DNA of 64,000 nucleotides from Aminobacter aganoensis. Its GTDB lineage: Bacteria; Pseudomonadota; Alphaproteobacteria; Rhizobiales; Rhizobiaceae. The notes beneath the pieces are model-generated. The model saw only the letters and a program-made list of their open reading frames with translations, made no database searches and was not told the origin of the DNA. The translations under genes and the position numbers were made by a program. Shown one piece after another: positions 18,091 to 27,025 of this stretch. Every line of letters starts with the position of its first letter. The first letter of the stretch is position 1. The stretch spans positions 248,001 through 312,000 of the forward strand of contig NZ_JACHOU010000003.1 in the NCBI RefSeq assembly GCF_014206975.1, written 5' to 3'.

Positions 18091-19089
18091 ATGCTCAATA
18101 TCGTAAAGCGTGTCACCGGAAGCGGTCTTTTCTTGCTCGGAGCGGCCTTGTTTGCCGCACCAGCTAGCGCGGAGACGCTGACGCTGAGGATGTCCAGTCC
18201 TTCACCCGCCGCGACCATGGACACACTGCTCCTGCAGACCATGGCCGACAAGCTCAAGGCCAAGCTGGGCGATGACCTCAAAGGCGATTTTCATCACAGT
18301 GCGGCGCTGGGCGACGAGAATGTCCATCTGCAGCAGATCCGCACCGGCCAGATCGACGTCACTCCGATGGGGTCCGACGCCGTGCAGCTCGATCCGTCCT
18401 GGGCCGTGTTCGAACTTCCCTTCCTGTTTGGCGATCGCGGCGATGTTGCCCGTTTGCTCGATGGCGAGATCGGCGAAAAGCTTCGCCAGTCCATGCGGGC
18501 CAAGGCTGGTGTGGAAGTGCTGGCGTTCGGCGAAATGGGGTTCCGCCAGATTACCAACAATGTCCGCCCGATCACCAAGCCAGAAGACTTGAGAGGTGTG
18601 AAATTGCGGGTTCCAGGCAGCCAGGCGCGCATGCTGACGTTCAAGACGTTCGGTGCCACGCCGGTCTCGCTGAACTACGGCGAAATCTATCTTGCCCTGC
18701 AAAGTGGGACCATCGACGGCCAGGAGAACCCGCTCAACGACATCGTTTCGAATTCGATGCATGAGGTGCAGGCCTATCTGTCGTTGTCCAACCATGTCTA
18801 CACGCCGGTTACCCTGGTGATGAACGGCTCGAAATTCGACAGCCTGAGCGACGCTCAAAAGACATTGGTCAAGGAGGCCGCGGCTGACGCGGCGGTGGAG
18901 CTTCGCAAGATCGGCGAGCAAAAGGACCGAGATCTGCTCGACAAGCTCAAGGCTGGCGGAAAGATCGCGATCAACGAGATCGACCGGCCGGCATTCCAGG
19001 CCGATTCCGCGGCGATCTATGCCTCGGTGGAGGGTATCGCCGGAGCCGACCTTACCAAGGCCGTGCTCGAGGCTGCCGCCGCGAAGTGA
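18091..19089 (+). CDS. TRAP transporter substrate-binding protein (DctP family)
   Basis: The 332-residue protein is a DctP-type periplasmic binding protein. A signal peptide (FLLGAALFAAPASA, cleavage before ETLTLR) precedes the mature part. Family features include LHLQQIRTGQIDVTPMG-like text (seen as VHLQQIRTGQIDVTPMG), VLAFGEMGFRQITNNVRPI and LRGVKLRVPGSQARM. The Arg in LKLRVPG, here KLRVPG, is the residue that pins the carboxylate of the ligand in this family. The ligand is probably a sugar acid or other hydroxycarboxylate, in line with the upstream enolase-superfamily gene. It is followed by the two membrane subunits. Confidence 0.92.
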   Translation: MLNIVKRVTGSGLFLLGAALFAAPASAETLTLRMSSPSPAATMDTLLLQTMADKLKAKLGDDLKGDFHHSAALGDENVHLQQIRTGQIDVTPMGSDAVQLDPSWAVFELPFLFGDRGDVARLLDGEIGEKLRQSMRAKAGVEVLAFGEMGFRQITNNVRPITKPEDLRGVKLRVPGSQARMLTFKTFGATPVSLNYGEIYLALQSGTIDGQENPLNDIVSNSMHEVQAYLSLSNHVYTPVTLVMNGSKFDSLSDAQKTLVKEAAADAAVELRKIGEQKDRDLLDKLKAGGKIAINEIDRPAFQADSAAIYASVEGIAGADLTKAVLEAAAAK

Positions 19090-19163
19090 TCATCGGGTGG
19101 CGTCGTCGTCGCAAGGCGACGGCGCCAGCCAAGCGATCTTGCCAATTCCTGGGAGGAGATTCC

Positions 19164-19766
19164 ATGACCGTTCGCGACAGCGAACTGCGTGCCGATCTTG
19201 CGCACGCCATCACCAAGGCCTCGATCGAGGCCGAGCTTGCAGGTCCGGTCGATGAAACCACGGCGGACAAATGGATAAACGGCGTGATGGAGTTCCTGGG
19301 CGTGCTGGTCCTCGCAACCATCACCCTGCTGGTATTCGCCAATGCCTTCCTGCGCTACACTCTCAACAGCGGGATCATATGGGCGGACGAGGTCGTCATC
19401 GCCCTGGTGCCTTGGCTCGCCATGCTCGGCATGTTCTTGTCGGTACGCAGGCGGGAGATCATCCGCATTGGCTTCCTGATCGACCAGCTCAAGCCGCGTT
19501 CGCGCCGGCTTCTGCTCGTCTGCACTGAACTTTTTTCCACCGTCGCCTTCGGTTATCTGGCGCTGGTATCGTTCAACTATCTTTCGCTCTTCGGGGCGGA
19601 TCGCTCAGTCTATCTGTCGGTGTCGAAGGGTTGGTTCACCTCGGCCATGTGCATCGGCGCTGGGCTGATCTGCCTTGCCTTCCTTGCCGAGGCGATCGGC
19701 CATTTCCGTCGCAACGACGCGGTCGATCCAGGCGAAACCGGTGCCAATGCAGGGGGACTATCATGA
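19164..19766 (+). CDS. TRAP transporter small permease (DctQ family)
   Basis: The 200-residue membrane protein has the four-helix DctQ pattern: LGVLVLATITLLVFANAFLR, YTLNSGIIWADEVVIALVPW, a helix around residue 110 and one near 165. RYTLNSGIIWADE fits the family. The start at 19164 follows GGGAGGAG with five bases spacing; the open frame extends 26 codons further left without a ribosome site. About 40 hydrophilic residues precede the first helix, longer than usual. The stop overlaps the DctM start. Confidence 0.9.
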   Translation: MTVRDSELRADLAHAITKASIEAELAGPVDETTADKWINGVMEFLGVLVLATITLLVFANAFLRYTLNSGIIWADEVVIALVPWLAMLGMFLSVRRREIIRIGFLIDQLKPRSRRLLLVCTELFSTVAFGYLALVSFNYLSLFGADRSVYLSVSKGWFTSAMCIGAGLICLAFLAEAIGHFRRNDAVDPGETGANAGGLS

Positions 19767-21043
19767 TCGGCGCTTCAATAGGCATCGCTTCGCTTGTGGC
19801 CTTCCTGGTCGCAGGCGTTCCCATGATTGCTGCGCTGATGATCGCCGTCACCATCAGCATTGTCCTCGGCAGCCAATGGGGCCTCGTCCTGCCACAGAAC
19901 ATGGTCGCCGGCATGAGCAGCTATACGCTCATTTCGTTCCCGCTCTTCGTGCTTGGGGGCATCTATATGAACGCAGGCGGGATTTCCGGCAAATTGTTCA
20001 ATTTTGCCCGATCGCTGGTCGGCTGGATGAAGGGCGGCCTCGCACAGGTCGACGTGCTGACCAGCATCTTCTTTGGTGGCATGGTAGGCTCCTCTACTGC
20101 GGACCTTGCCGGTAGCGCCTCGATCCTCATTCCGGAAATGAAGAAGGAGGGCTACAGCGCACCCTTTGCTGCGGCTGTCAGCGCGTCATCCGCCGGCGTC
20201 GGTCCATTGATCCCCCCGAGTTCGCCTGCGATCCTTTATTCGGCGGTTACGGGAACCTCGCTTGGCGCGCTGTTCCTAGCCGGACTTATTCCTGGCGTTA
20301 TCCTTGGCATCCTGTTCATGATCACTGTCGGATATCTGGCGCACAAGAACGGCTATCCGACATTCGGCCGCTTCTCCCTGGCAGAGATCAGGCGTGCGGC
20401 CCTTTCCGCCAGCCTCGCCTTTGGCATGCCGGGCATCATCGTTGGCGGTCTGGTCTTGGGGATATTCACGCCGTCGGAAGCCGGAGCATTCGGCGCGGTT
20501 TATGCCGCGTTCCTGGCGCTGTTCGTCTATCGCTCGATCGACTGGATGGGTCTTTACCGGGCCACCGTGGCGGCCGTGCAGTTGTCCGGAGAATTGCTCC
20601 TGATCGTCAGCCTCTCGGCTGCGCTGGGGTCGGTCCTTTCGGCCGCGCATATTCCGGCCACGCTTGCTTCCTTCATCGACGTTCTAGCCATCGGCGACAG
20701 CCTCTTCTTACGCCTGTGCGCCTTGATGGTCATCGCCATCATCGCCGGCATGTTCCTCGATCCGCTGATCCCGGTCCTTGTGCCCGTACTCCTGCCGACC
20801 CTCATCGCGTTCGATATCGACCTGTTGCATTTCGGCGTTCTGATGGTGATGGCGGTGGTGATCGGCCAGGTTACGCCACCTGTGGCAATGTCGCTCATCA
20901 TTGCCGGGCGCATTGCCAAGTGCGATCAGCTCAAGGTGTTCCGGGCCAACATGCCGTTTTTCATCGTGACGCTGGTCTTTACGCTGGTGCTGATGGCCGT
21001 TCCGGAACTGGCAACCTGGCTTCCGTCAGTGGCTAGGGACTGA
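19763..21043 (+). CDS. TRAP transporter large permease (DctM family)
   Basis: The 426-residue protein has the roughly twelve-helix DctM channel layout. Hallmarks are FPLFVLGGIYMNAGGISGKL, FFGGMVGSSTADLAGSASIL, GVGPLIPPSSPAILYSAVTG and GIFTPSEAGAFGAVYA. The ATG overlaps the DctQ stop (ATGA), so the two membrane subunits are translationally coupled. It would couple uptake of the DctP ligand to the sodium gradient. Confidence 0.93.
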   Translation: MIGASIGIASLVAFLVAGVPMIAALMIAVTISIVLGSQWGLVLPQNMVAGMSSYTLISFPLFVLGGIYMNAGGISGKLFNFARSLVGWMKGGLAQVDVLTSIFFGGMVGSSTADLAGSASILIPEMKKEGYSAPFAAAVSASSAGVGPLIPPSSPAILYSAVTGTSLGALFLAGLIPGVILGILFMITVGYLAHKNGYPTFGRFSLAEIRRAALSASLAFGMPGIIVGGLVLGIFTPSEAGAFGAVYAAFLALFVYRSIDWMGLYRATVAAVQLSGELLLIVSLSAALGSVLSAAHIPATLASFIDVLAIGDSLFLRLCALMVIAIIAGMFLDPLIPVLVPVLLPTLIAFDIDLLHFGVLMVMAVVIGQVTPPVAMSLIIAGRIAKCDQLKVFRANMPFFIVTLVFTLVLMAVPELATWLPSVARD

Positions 21044-21384
21044 GAAATCGCGCATCAGCAGAGCTCGGGGGCGTATCGCTCCCGAGCCGACCGGCCAGCT
21101 AGGCATTGCACGATGGGCGGTTGCGTTGACTTCTATTGTCGCCGCTCGCAGCGCACCGGCTTGATTTCGCTGCGTTCCCCCCTCACCAGTTGTGCCTGGC
21201 AGCGACAGGATCGGAATATCCAATCCAAAGGAACGACTAAAAGTTCTTTTCAAAGGTCACGCTGCGTCACATCGTTAACCAGCCATCTTCGATAGATTGG
21301 TTCAATTTGCAGGCCTCGATAGGCTTCAACAAAGGCCCATCCATGGTGGCAAAATCGCGACCGATCCCGGCAAAAGGGTTTAGC
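21044..21384. other. Intergenic region with hairpin after the TRAP operon
   Basis: This 341-base region separates dctM from the dehydrogenase gene and holds no gene I can support. GCTCGGG at 21063-21069 pairs with CCCGAGC at 21081-21087 across an 11-base loop; with no T tract after it, this is a weak terminator candidate. The part near 21230-21300 is AT-richer and could hold a promoter for the next gene. Confidence 0.45.
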
Positions 21385-22320
21385 ATGAAGCGTGATGCGC
21401 TCGTCTTTTACAGTCCAGTGGATGACCCAACGGCTTGGCGGGATGCTCTAGCTAGCGAACTTCCGGATTTGGATTTCCGCATCGATCCTGACGTCGGCGA
21501 TCCCGCCGAAATAAACTACGCTTTGGCATGGCTGCCGCCCAAGGGCTTCTTTCGGCGCTTCAGCAATCTCAAGCTCTTGACCAATCTCGGTGCTGGGGTG
21601 GATGCGTTGTTGAACCGCGACGACCTCGTGCCGGTCCCGATCACCCGCCTTTCCGACCCCGGCATGGTGTCGTTGATGACGAGCTATGTCATCTTCGCGG
21701 TGACCCGTTATGCCCGCGACATGCACATCTTCGAGCGCGCCAAGCGGCGGGGTCAGTGGCACTATGTCCATCCGCGCCCTCTCGCCGAAATCAAGGTTTG
21801 CGTCCTTGGCCTCGGTGAACTCGGCGCCCACGCAGCCAAATCGCTTGCCGACATGGGTTATGACGTCCGCGGCTGGTCACGCACGTTGAAGACCATTCCA
21901 GGCGTTGAGTGTCATGCCGGGCGCGGCTCGCTCGAAACCCTGCTTGGCGACTGCGAAATCTTCGTTTCGATGCTTCCTGCCACAAACGATACACAGGCTC
22001 TGCTGGGAGCTCGCGAACTGGCGCTGATGCCCGCAGGTGCCAAATTCATCAATGTATCGCGCAGTGCCGTGGTCGACGAGGCGGCCCTGGTGGCAGCGCT
22101 CAGATCGGGTGCCATCGGCGAAGCAACGCTTGACGTCTTCGGTGCCGAGCCCCTGCCGCCCGAGCATCCATACTGGGCTTTGGACAATGTTTTCATAACG
22201 CCGCATTTGGCCAGCATCACCGTGCCGGCCCTGGCGGTTCGCGATGTGGCCGAGAGCATAAGGCGCGTGCGTCGCGGCGAACCACCCCTTCATCAGGTCG
22301 ATCCGCAAAGGGGTTACTAA
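21385..22320 (+). CDS. ghrA: D-2-hydroxyacid dehydrogenase (glyoxylate/hydroxypyruvate reductase A type)
   Basis: The 311-residue protein matches the length and motifs of GhrA-type reductases, which use NADPH to reduce glyoxylate or hydroxypyruvate. The Rossmann glycine motif is VCVLGLGELGAHAAKSLADM. Catalytic residues are visible: Arg in FINVSRSAVVDEAAL, Glu in LDVFGAEPLPPEHPYW and His in VFITPHLASI. The NLGAGVDALL segment is also typical. The ATG at 21385 is chosen because it gives the family's normal N-terminus; the frame is open from 21307. Its position next to the enolase-superfamily and TRAP genes suggests it reduces or oxidises a product of that pathway. Confidence 0.87.
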   Translation: MKRDALVFYSPVDDPTAWRDALASELPDLDFRIDPDVGDPAEINYALAWLPPKGFFRRFSNLKLLTNLGAGVDALLNRDDLVPVPITRLSDPGMVSLMTSYVIFAVTRYARDMHIFERAKRRGQWHYVHPRPLAEIKVCVLGLGELGAHAAKSLADMGYDVRGWSRTLKTIPGVECHAGRGSLETLLGDCEIFVSMLPATNDTQALLGARELALMPAGAKFINVSRSAVVDEAALVAALRSGAIGEATLDVFGAEPLPPEHPYWALDNVFITPHLASITVPALAVRDVAESIRRVRRGEPPLHQVDPQRGY

Positions 22321-22427
22321 ATTCGGGGAAAAACCCTGAGGTTTGCGCTGTCTCGCATCGCTGGGGAACGCGATGCCTGACAACGATGGTGTCAATAAAC
22401 AAACAATGAAAAAATGAGGAGCATGCA

Positions 22428-23453
22428 ATGAAGAATTTCTGGATTGGCATCGGTGCCGTGGCGCTGGCATCGTTGGCGACACAGTCAATCGCACAGGAGA
22501 AGCTGGTCGTCAGCACCTGGGGCGGCAACTGGAAGGACGGCACGGCCATCATCGCCAAGGAATTCACCAAGCGAACCGGCATGGAAGTAGAGTTCATTAC
22601 CGGCGGTACGCTTGATCGACTGGCCAAGGCCAAGGTCGCCAAGGGCAATCCCGAGTCGGACGTAACCTACACGACTTCGCATGTGGGTGCCCTTTACCAG
22701 TCGGATGGCCTGTTCGAGAAGCTCGACATGAGCAAGATTCCGAACGCCGCCGACCTCTACCCGGCCGGCGATCGAGGCGGCTACGAGATGGGTGTCTACT
22801 CCTACGTCTATTCGCCGGCCTTCCGCACCGATCTCATGCCCGCCGGCTTCAAGATCGATTCATGGAAGGTGCTCTGGGACGATGCTATGAAAAGCAATCT
22901 GGGCCTGCCGGATTTTGATCCCAGCCACATCGTCATTGCCGCATCGGTCATGGAAGGCAAGAGCCCGGCCGATTGGGAAAGCACCACCGACAAGCTGACT
23001 GCTCTGAAGCCCAACATCAAGGCGTTTTACCAGTCCGACGCGACCAGCCAGGATCTCATCCGTACCGGCGAGACGCCTGTGCAAGTGCTGTTGTCGATCA
23101 ACGGCTACCACCTCATCGAGCAGGGCCTGCCGATCGAGATCGCCATCCCCAAGGAAGGGGCCGTGGTTGGCATCGGTGCGCTGGGCATCAACACCGGAAC
23201 CAAGAAGCTGGATGCCGCGCACGAGTTCATCAACGTCGCGTTGGACCCCATCGTCCAGCAGGAGATCTGTGAATTCCACAAATGCTCGCCCATGAACCGC
23301 AAGGCCAAGATATCGGAAGAGTTGGCGAAACTGCCGGGCATCTTCACCACCGACGAGCAGTGGAAGACCCAGGCCATCGTGCTCGACGATGCGACCTACG
23401 CCAAGCTTCTTCCGCAGTGGAAGACCTGGTTCACCGAAAACATGATGCAGTAA
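22428..23453 (+). CDS. Polyamine-type ABC transporter substrate-binding protein (PotD/PotF-like)
   Basis: The 341-residue protein is a type 2 periplasmic binding protein of the spermidine/putrescine class. A short signal peptide (GIGAVALASLATQSIA, before QEKLVV) is followed by STWGGNWKDGTAIIAKEF, the usual start of this group. FITGGTLDRLAKAKVAKGNP and the aromatic-rich central part fit the family. It begins a complete importer with two permeases and an ATPase, separated from the first permease by a stem-loop. The ligand could be a polyamine or another amine such as an opine-like compound. Confidence 0.88.
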   Translation: MKNFWIGIGAVALASLATQSIAQEKLVVSTWGGNWKDGTAIIAKEFTKRTGMEVEFITGGTLDRLAKAKVAKGNPESDVTYTTSHVGALYQSDGLFEKLDMSKIPNAADLYPAGDRGGYEMGVYSYVYSPAFRTDLMPAGFKIDSWKVLWDDAMKSNLGLPDFDPSHIVIAASVMEGKSPADWESTTDKLTALKPNIKAFYQSDATSQDLIRTGETPVQVLLSINGYHLIEQGLPIEIAIPKEGAVVGIGALGINTGTKKLDAAHEFINVALDPIVQQEICEFHKCSPMNRKAKISEELAKLPGIFTTDEQWKTQAIVLDDATYAKLLPQWKTWFTENMMQ

Positions 23454-23467
23454 CCAGCTGAAAGGAT

Positions 23468-23490
23468 GGGCAGCGCCTTGTGCGCTGCCC
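23468..23490 (+). terminator. Intercistronic stem-loop between binding protein and permease genes
   Basis: GGGCAGCGC (23468-23476) and GCGCTGCCC (23482-23490) are perfect 9-base arms around CTTGT. No T tract follows. Such hairpins between binding-protein and permease genes usually protect the upstream mRNA or dampen downstream expression, giving more binding protein than permease. The permease ATG comes only seven bases later, so the stem may also cover its ribosome site. Confidence 0.65.
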
Positions 23491-23497
23491 AACGGCC

Positions 23498-24355
23498 ATG
23501 ACCAGACAGCGCCCCTTCTTCGTGCAATTTCTCGTTCCTGCGGTGCTCGTCGCGGTGATTTTCGCCGCAGCGATGTTCAACGTCCTGAAATACAGCTTCC
23601 TTGAATTCGTTCCGGGTTCGCTGAATGTCGGGGGCTTCACGCTGGAGAATTTCACCCGTATCAATCGGCCCATCTATTATTGGGTTTTGCTCGACACGTT
23701 CATTCTGAGCTTTGCGACGGCGTTCTTCGCCCTGCTGCTGAGTTACCCGATTTCGTTTGCATTGGTGCGCGCCGAGCGGAACTGGGTGCGGTCAGTGCTC
23801 GTCGTCCTGGCGATCACGCCACTGTTCACAGGCGAAATCGTGCGCACCTATTCCTGGATGCTGGTGCTTGGCTCGGACGGTGTCGTCAACACGGCGCTGA
23901 AGTCGCTGGGTGTCATCGATAGGTCCGTGCCTATCATGTACACGCGGGTGGGTGTCGTCATCGCACTGGTGCAGTTTGCCATGCCGGTCATGATCATCCT
24001 GCTGGCGACCGCGATCAGCCAGATTAATCGCGACTGCGAAAAGGCCGCGGCAAATCTCGGCGCCACGCCCAACACGGTTTTCTGGTGGGTCACCATTCCA
24101 CTTACTCTGCCAGGCATTCTCTCCGGCTTCGTGGTGGTCTTTGCCTGGACGATGAGCGCCTTCTCGACACCTCAATTGATAGGCGGAGGCAAGGTGTTGA
24201 TGATTTCCAATGTCGTCTATCTCCAGGGCTTCTCGTCATTCAACCTGCCTTTTGCCGCGGTTCTCAGTCTGGTCGCATTGTTTGCCGCGCTTGGAAGCCT
24301 GGCATTGATGAAACTCCTCACGGCCCGCCTCGAGCAGAATATGGCGACGTCATGA
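23498..24355 (+). CDS. ABC transporter permease (PotB/PotH-like)
   Basis: The 285-residue membrane protein is a PotB-type permease with about six helices. It has the expected LLSYPISFALVRAERNW and FTGEIVRTYSWMLVLGSDG segments, and an EAA loop reading CEKAAANLGATPNTVFWWVT near residue 185. The ATG at 23498 has no clear ribosome site and follows directly on a stable hairpin; a TTG at 23480 in frame is an alternative inside the hairpin. Its stop overlaps the next permease start. Confidence 0.88.
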   Translation: MTRQRPFFVQFLVPAVLVAVIFAAAMFNVLKYSFLEFVPGSLNVGGFTLENFTRINRPIYYWVLLDTFILSFATAFFALLLSYPISFALVRAERNWVRSVLVVLAITPLFTGEIVRTYSWMLVLGSDGVVNTALKSLGVIDRSVPIMYTRVGVVIALVQFAMPVMIILLATAISQINRDCEKAAANLGATPNTVFWWVTIPLTLPGILSGFVVVFAWTMSAFSTPQLIGGGKVLMISNVVYLQGFSSFNLPFAAVLSLVALFAALGSLALMKLLTARLEQNMATS

Positions 24356-25161
24356 GCAAGGGTACGAACATGCGAAGCATTCTGTTCTGGACGGCTGTGG
24401 TCGCCATCCTGGTCTACATGACGCTGCCCGCCGTGGTCGTCGTGGCGACGTCATTCAACCCCACCGAGGTGATGGCGTTTCCACCAAGCGGCTTTTCGCT
24501 GCGCTGGTATGAAAAGGCGCTGACATATCCGGACTTTCAGGCGGCCTTCAAGAACAGCTTGATCGTCATGGGCATGTCGTCGACACTTGCCATGCTGCTT
24601 GGATCAAGTTTCGCCTATCTGATCTTCCACTACAATTTCCGTGGTCGCGGTCTTCTTGAAGCCGCGCTGTGGTCGCCTCTGATCGTGCCGCATTTCACCA
24701 CCGGATTTGGCTTCCTCCTGCTCGGTAGCCATCTCAACCTGACGCAGGGATTTGCCGTTATCGTCATGGCCCATCTGCTGCTCGTGACACCATTCGTGAC
24801 GCGCGCAGTCTTCGTCTCCTTGAGCAATGTCGACCCGAACTACGCCCGCGCCGCGGCCAATCTCGGCGCTACCCCCACCAGGGTGATGTTCAAGATCACC
24901 GTGCCCCTGATATTGCCTGGCATGATAGGCGGCTGGCTCATCGCAGCGATCCTGTCGCTGACCGAGTTCACGGCTTCGCTCTACGTCACGGCGAGCCGCA
25001 CGCAAACGCTGCCTGTGGCGATGTACAATTACATCCGGGAATATGCGGACCCCACCATTTCGGCGATATCGGCGCTGCTGATCCTATCGACAACAGCCAT
25101 CATGATCATCGCCAATCATTTCCTCGGCCTCCGTCGAATTCTCGGAATCGACAACGGCTGA
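24352..25161 (+). CDS. ABC transporter permease (PotC/PotI-like)
   Basis: The 269-residue membrane protein is a PotC-type permease. Typical text includes LPAVVVVATSFNPTEVMAFP, SLRWYEKALTYPDFQAAFKN and the EAA loop YARAAANLGATPTRVMFKIT near residue 165. It overlaps the upstream permease by the ATGA junction and precedes the ATPase by 20 bases. With the first permease it forms the channel of the importer. Confidence 0.9.
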   Translation: MSKGTNMRSILFWTAVVAILVYMTLPAVVVVATSFNPTEVMAFPPSGFSLRWYEKALTYPDFQAAFKNSLIVMGMSSTLAMLLGSSFAYLIFHYNFRGRGLLEAALWSPLIVPHFTTGFGFLLLGSHLNLTQGFAVIVMAHLLLVTPFVTRAVFVSLSNVDPNYARAAANLGATPTRVMFKITVPLILPGMIGGWLIAAILSLTEFTASLYVTASRTQTLPVAMYNYIREYADPTISAISALLILSTTAIMIIANHFLGLRRILGIDNG

Positions 25162-25181
25162 AGCGCTAGAGGTTTAGCACC

Positions 25182-26303
25182 ATGATGCATCAAAAAATGA
25201 CCGCCATCACAGCTCTCGAACACTCGGTCGAGATCAAGGCTGTGAGCAAGACATTCGGCGCGTTCCACGCAGTCAACAACGTGTCGCTGCCAATCCGTGC
25301 CGGGGAATTCGTCACCTTGCTTGGACCCAGCGGGTGCGGGAAGACCACCTTGCTCAACATGGTGGCGGGCTTCATCGACCCCAGTGCCGGTGCAATCCAC
25401 ATCGGTGGCGTCGACGTCACCAATGTTCCCGTCCACCTCCGCGATACAGGCATGGTTTTTCAGAGCTATGCGCTGTTCCCGCACATGAACGTCTTCGACA
25501 ACGTGGCCTTCGGCCTGCGGCAGCGGAAGTTCTCCAAGAGCGAAGTAACCCGGAAGGTCATGCAGACCATCGAGATGATGAAGCTGTCGGGCATGGAAGG
25601 CCGGCGTATCTCGCAACTGTCGGGAGGCCAGCAGCAGCGTGTCGCGCTGGCGCGCGCCATTGCCATCCAGCCCAAGGTTCTGCTTCTGGACGAACCCTTG
25701 TCGGCGCTCGACAAGAGCCTGCGCGCCCAGATGCAGGTCGAACTGATCGAGATGCACCGCAATACAGGCCTGACGACGATCTTCGTGACACATGACCAGG
25801 GTGAGGCGCTGAGCCTTTCCGATCGCATCGTGGTGATGAACCGTGGCCAGATCCAGCAAGTGGCCGAGCCGATTGATCTCTACAGCAATCCGGCCAACGG
25901 GTTCGTCGCCTCGTTCATCGGCGAGATCAATGCCTTGCCAGCGGCTATCTACCAGGCGTCAGATCGCGAGATCTCGCTGGCAATAGGCGATATCCGCATG
26001 ACCGCACCGCGCCGTCCCGAATGGAAATTCGGCTCTGGCGAGATGGTGAAGGCGTTCGTGCGACCCGAACATGTCCGCATGGCGACGTCCGCCGACGCCG
26101 GCAGCAACGTGGTCACGGGCGAAGTGCTGACCCACATCTACCAGGGTTCGCATACCATCACGCGCCTGCGCATTGACGGTCTAGGCCCGATCGAAATGCG
26201 GCTGCCCGGCGGCGACGTCGTTGGCAGGGTCCCCGTAGGCATGCCGGCGCAGATAGCCTTTGATTTGTCTCAGGTCATTCTCCTGGCTGACAATCCGAAC
26301 TGA
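25182..26303 (+). CDS. ABC transporter ATP-binding protein (PotA/PotG-like)
   Basis: The 373-residue protein is a PotA-type ATPase with a C-terminal TOBE-like domain (from about residue 290). Motifs: Walker A GPSGCGKTTLLNMVAGF, Q-loop MVFQSYALFPHMNVFDNVAF, signature LSGGQQQRVALARAI, Walker B VLLLDEPLSALDKSLR and switch His in IFVTHDQGEALSLSDR. The frame begins MMHQKMTAITALEHSVEIKA, so the exact start could be either of the adjacent Met codons or Met6. It completes the polyamine-type importer. Confidence 0.93.
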   Translation: MMHQKMTAITALEHSVEIKAVSKTFGAFHAVNNVSLPIRAGEFVTLLGPSGCGKTTLLNMVAGFIDPSAGAIHIGGVDVTNVPVHLRDTGMVFQSYALFPHMNVFDNVAFGLRQRKFSKSEVTRKVMQTIEMMKLSGMEGRRISQLSGGQQQRVALARAIAIQPKVLLLDEPLSALDKSLRAQMQVELIEMHRNTGLTTIFVTHDQGEALSLSDRIVVMNRGQIQQVAEPIDLYSNPANGFVASFIGEINALPAAIYQASDREISLAIGDIRMTAPRRPEWKFGSGEMVKAFVRPEHVRMATSADAGSNVVTGEVLTHIYQGSHTITRLRIDGLGPIEMRLPGGDVVGRVPVGMPAQIAFDLSQVILLADNPN

Positions 26304-26369
26304 ACGGTTCGCCCGGTCAAGGCGGATAGTCGGCAGTCGCGCAACCTGGCCGGCAGAAAGGCATCTTTG

Positions 26370-26945
26370 ATGTTGGAATTGTTGTCCGAGCAGGACTATC
26401 GAACGACGCCCTGGAAAAACGGCAAGGGCGTGACCCAAGACGTTCTTTTGCTGCCGCAAGGCGCATCGCACGAGAATTTTGATATCCGCATCAGCCGGGC
26501 GCCGATCGTCGATGAATCTCAATTCTCGCCGTTTCCGGGCATCGACAGGACGATTACGCGCATCGGTGACAATCCGCTGGTCCTTCGCTTCGAAGATGGG
26601 GGGGAGGTGATGTTGGAGCATCTGTCGCCCTACCGTTTCGACAGCGCCTTGGCGCCCTTTTCGCGGCTGCCGGGGGGCGCCACGCAGGTCCTGAACGTCA
26701 TGACGCGCCGCAGGCGTTGGGACGCGCGAGTCGCCGTGATCGGTGGAGCTGACGCAGCGGGCATGTCGGTTCCATCAGGCGGGCTGCTCGTCGTGCACGT
26801 GATGCGCGGTGAATGCACAGCAGACGCTGGCCGTATCGAGGCCGGCGAAACGCTGGTTGTGCGTGACGTCGCCGAGGTCGATATTGCTCCGGGCAAGGGC
26901 AGCGCATGCCTGGTTGCCGTTATCGAGCCCGAGACAGAGCTGTGA
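26370..26945 (+). CDS. HutD/Ves-family protein
   Basis: The 191-residue protein matches the HutD/Ves family, small double-cupin proteins often found in histidine-utilisation operons. The hallmark TPWKNGKGVTQDVLL, a variant of WKNGxG, is near the N-terminus. FDIRISRAPIVDESQFSPFP and GIDRTITRIGDN follow the expected pattern. ATG at 26370 is chosen because AGAAAGG lies at good spacing; the preceding TTG is less likely. No other hut gene is present, so the protein here probably serves the amine-uptake cluster rather than histidine use. Its biochemical role is not established. Confidence 0.85.
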   Translation: MLELLSEQDYRTTPWKNGKGVTQDVLLLPQGASHENFDIRISRAPIVDESQFSPFPGIDRTITRIGDNPLVLRFEDGGEVMLEHLSPYRFDSALAPFSRLPGGATQVLNVMTRRRRWDARVAVIGGADAAGMSVPSGGLLVVHVMRGECTADAGRIEAGETLVVRDVAEVDIAPGKGSACLVAVIEPETEL

Positions 26946-27025
26946 CCGCTGGATCAGAATTGCTGATGCCGTTGGTTGTTGTTTGATATTTTCCCGAGGC
27001 GCGACGTTGGGCTACGCTTTCGATC

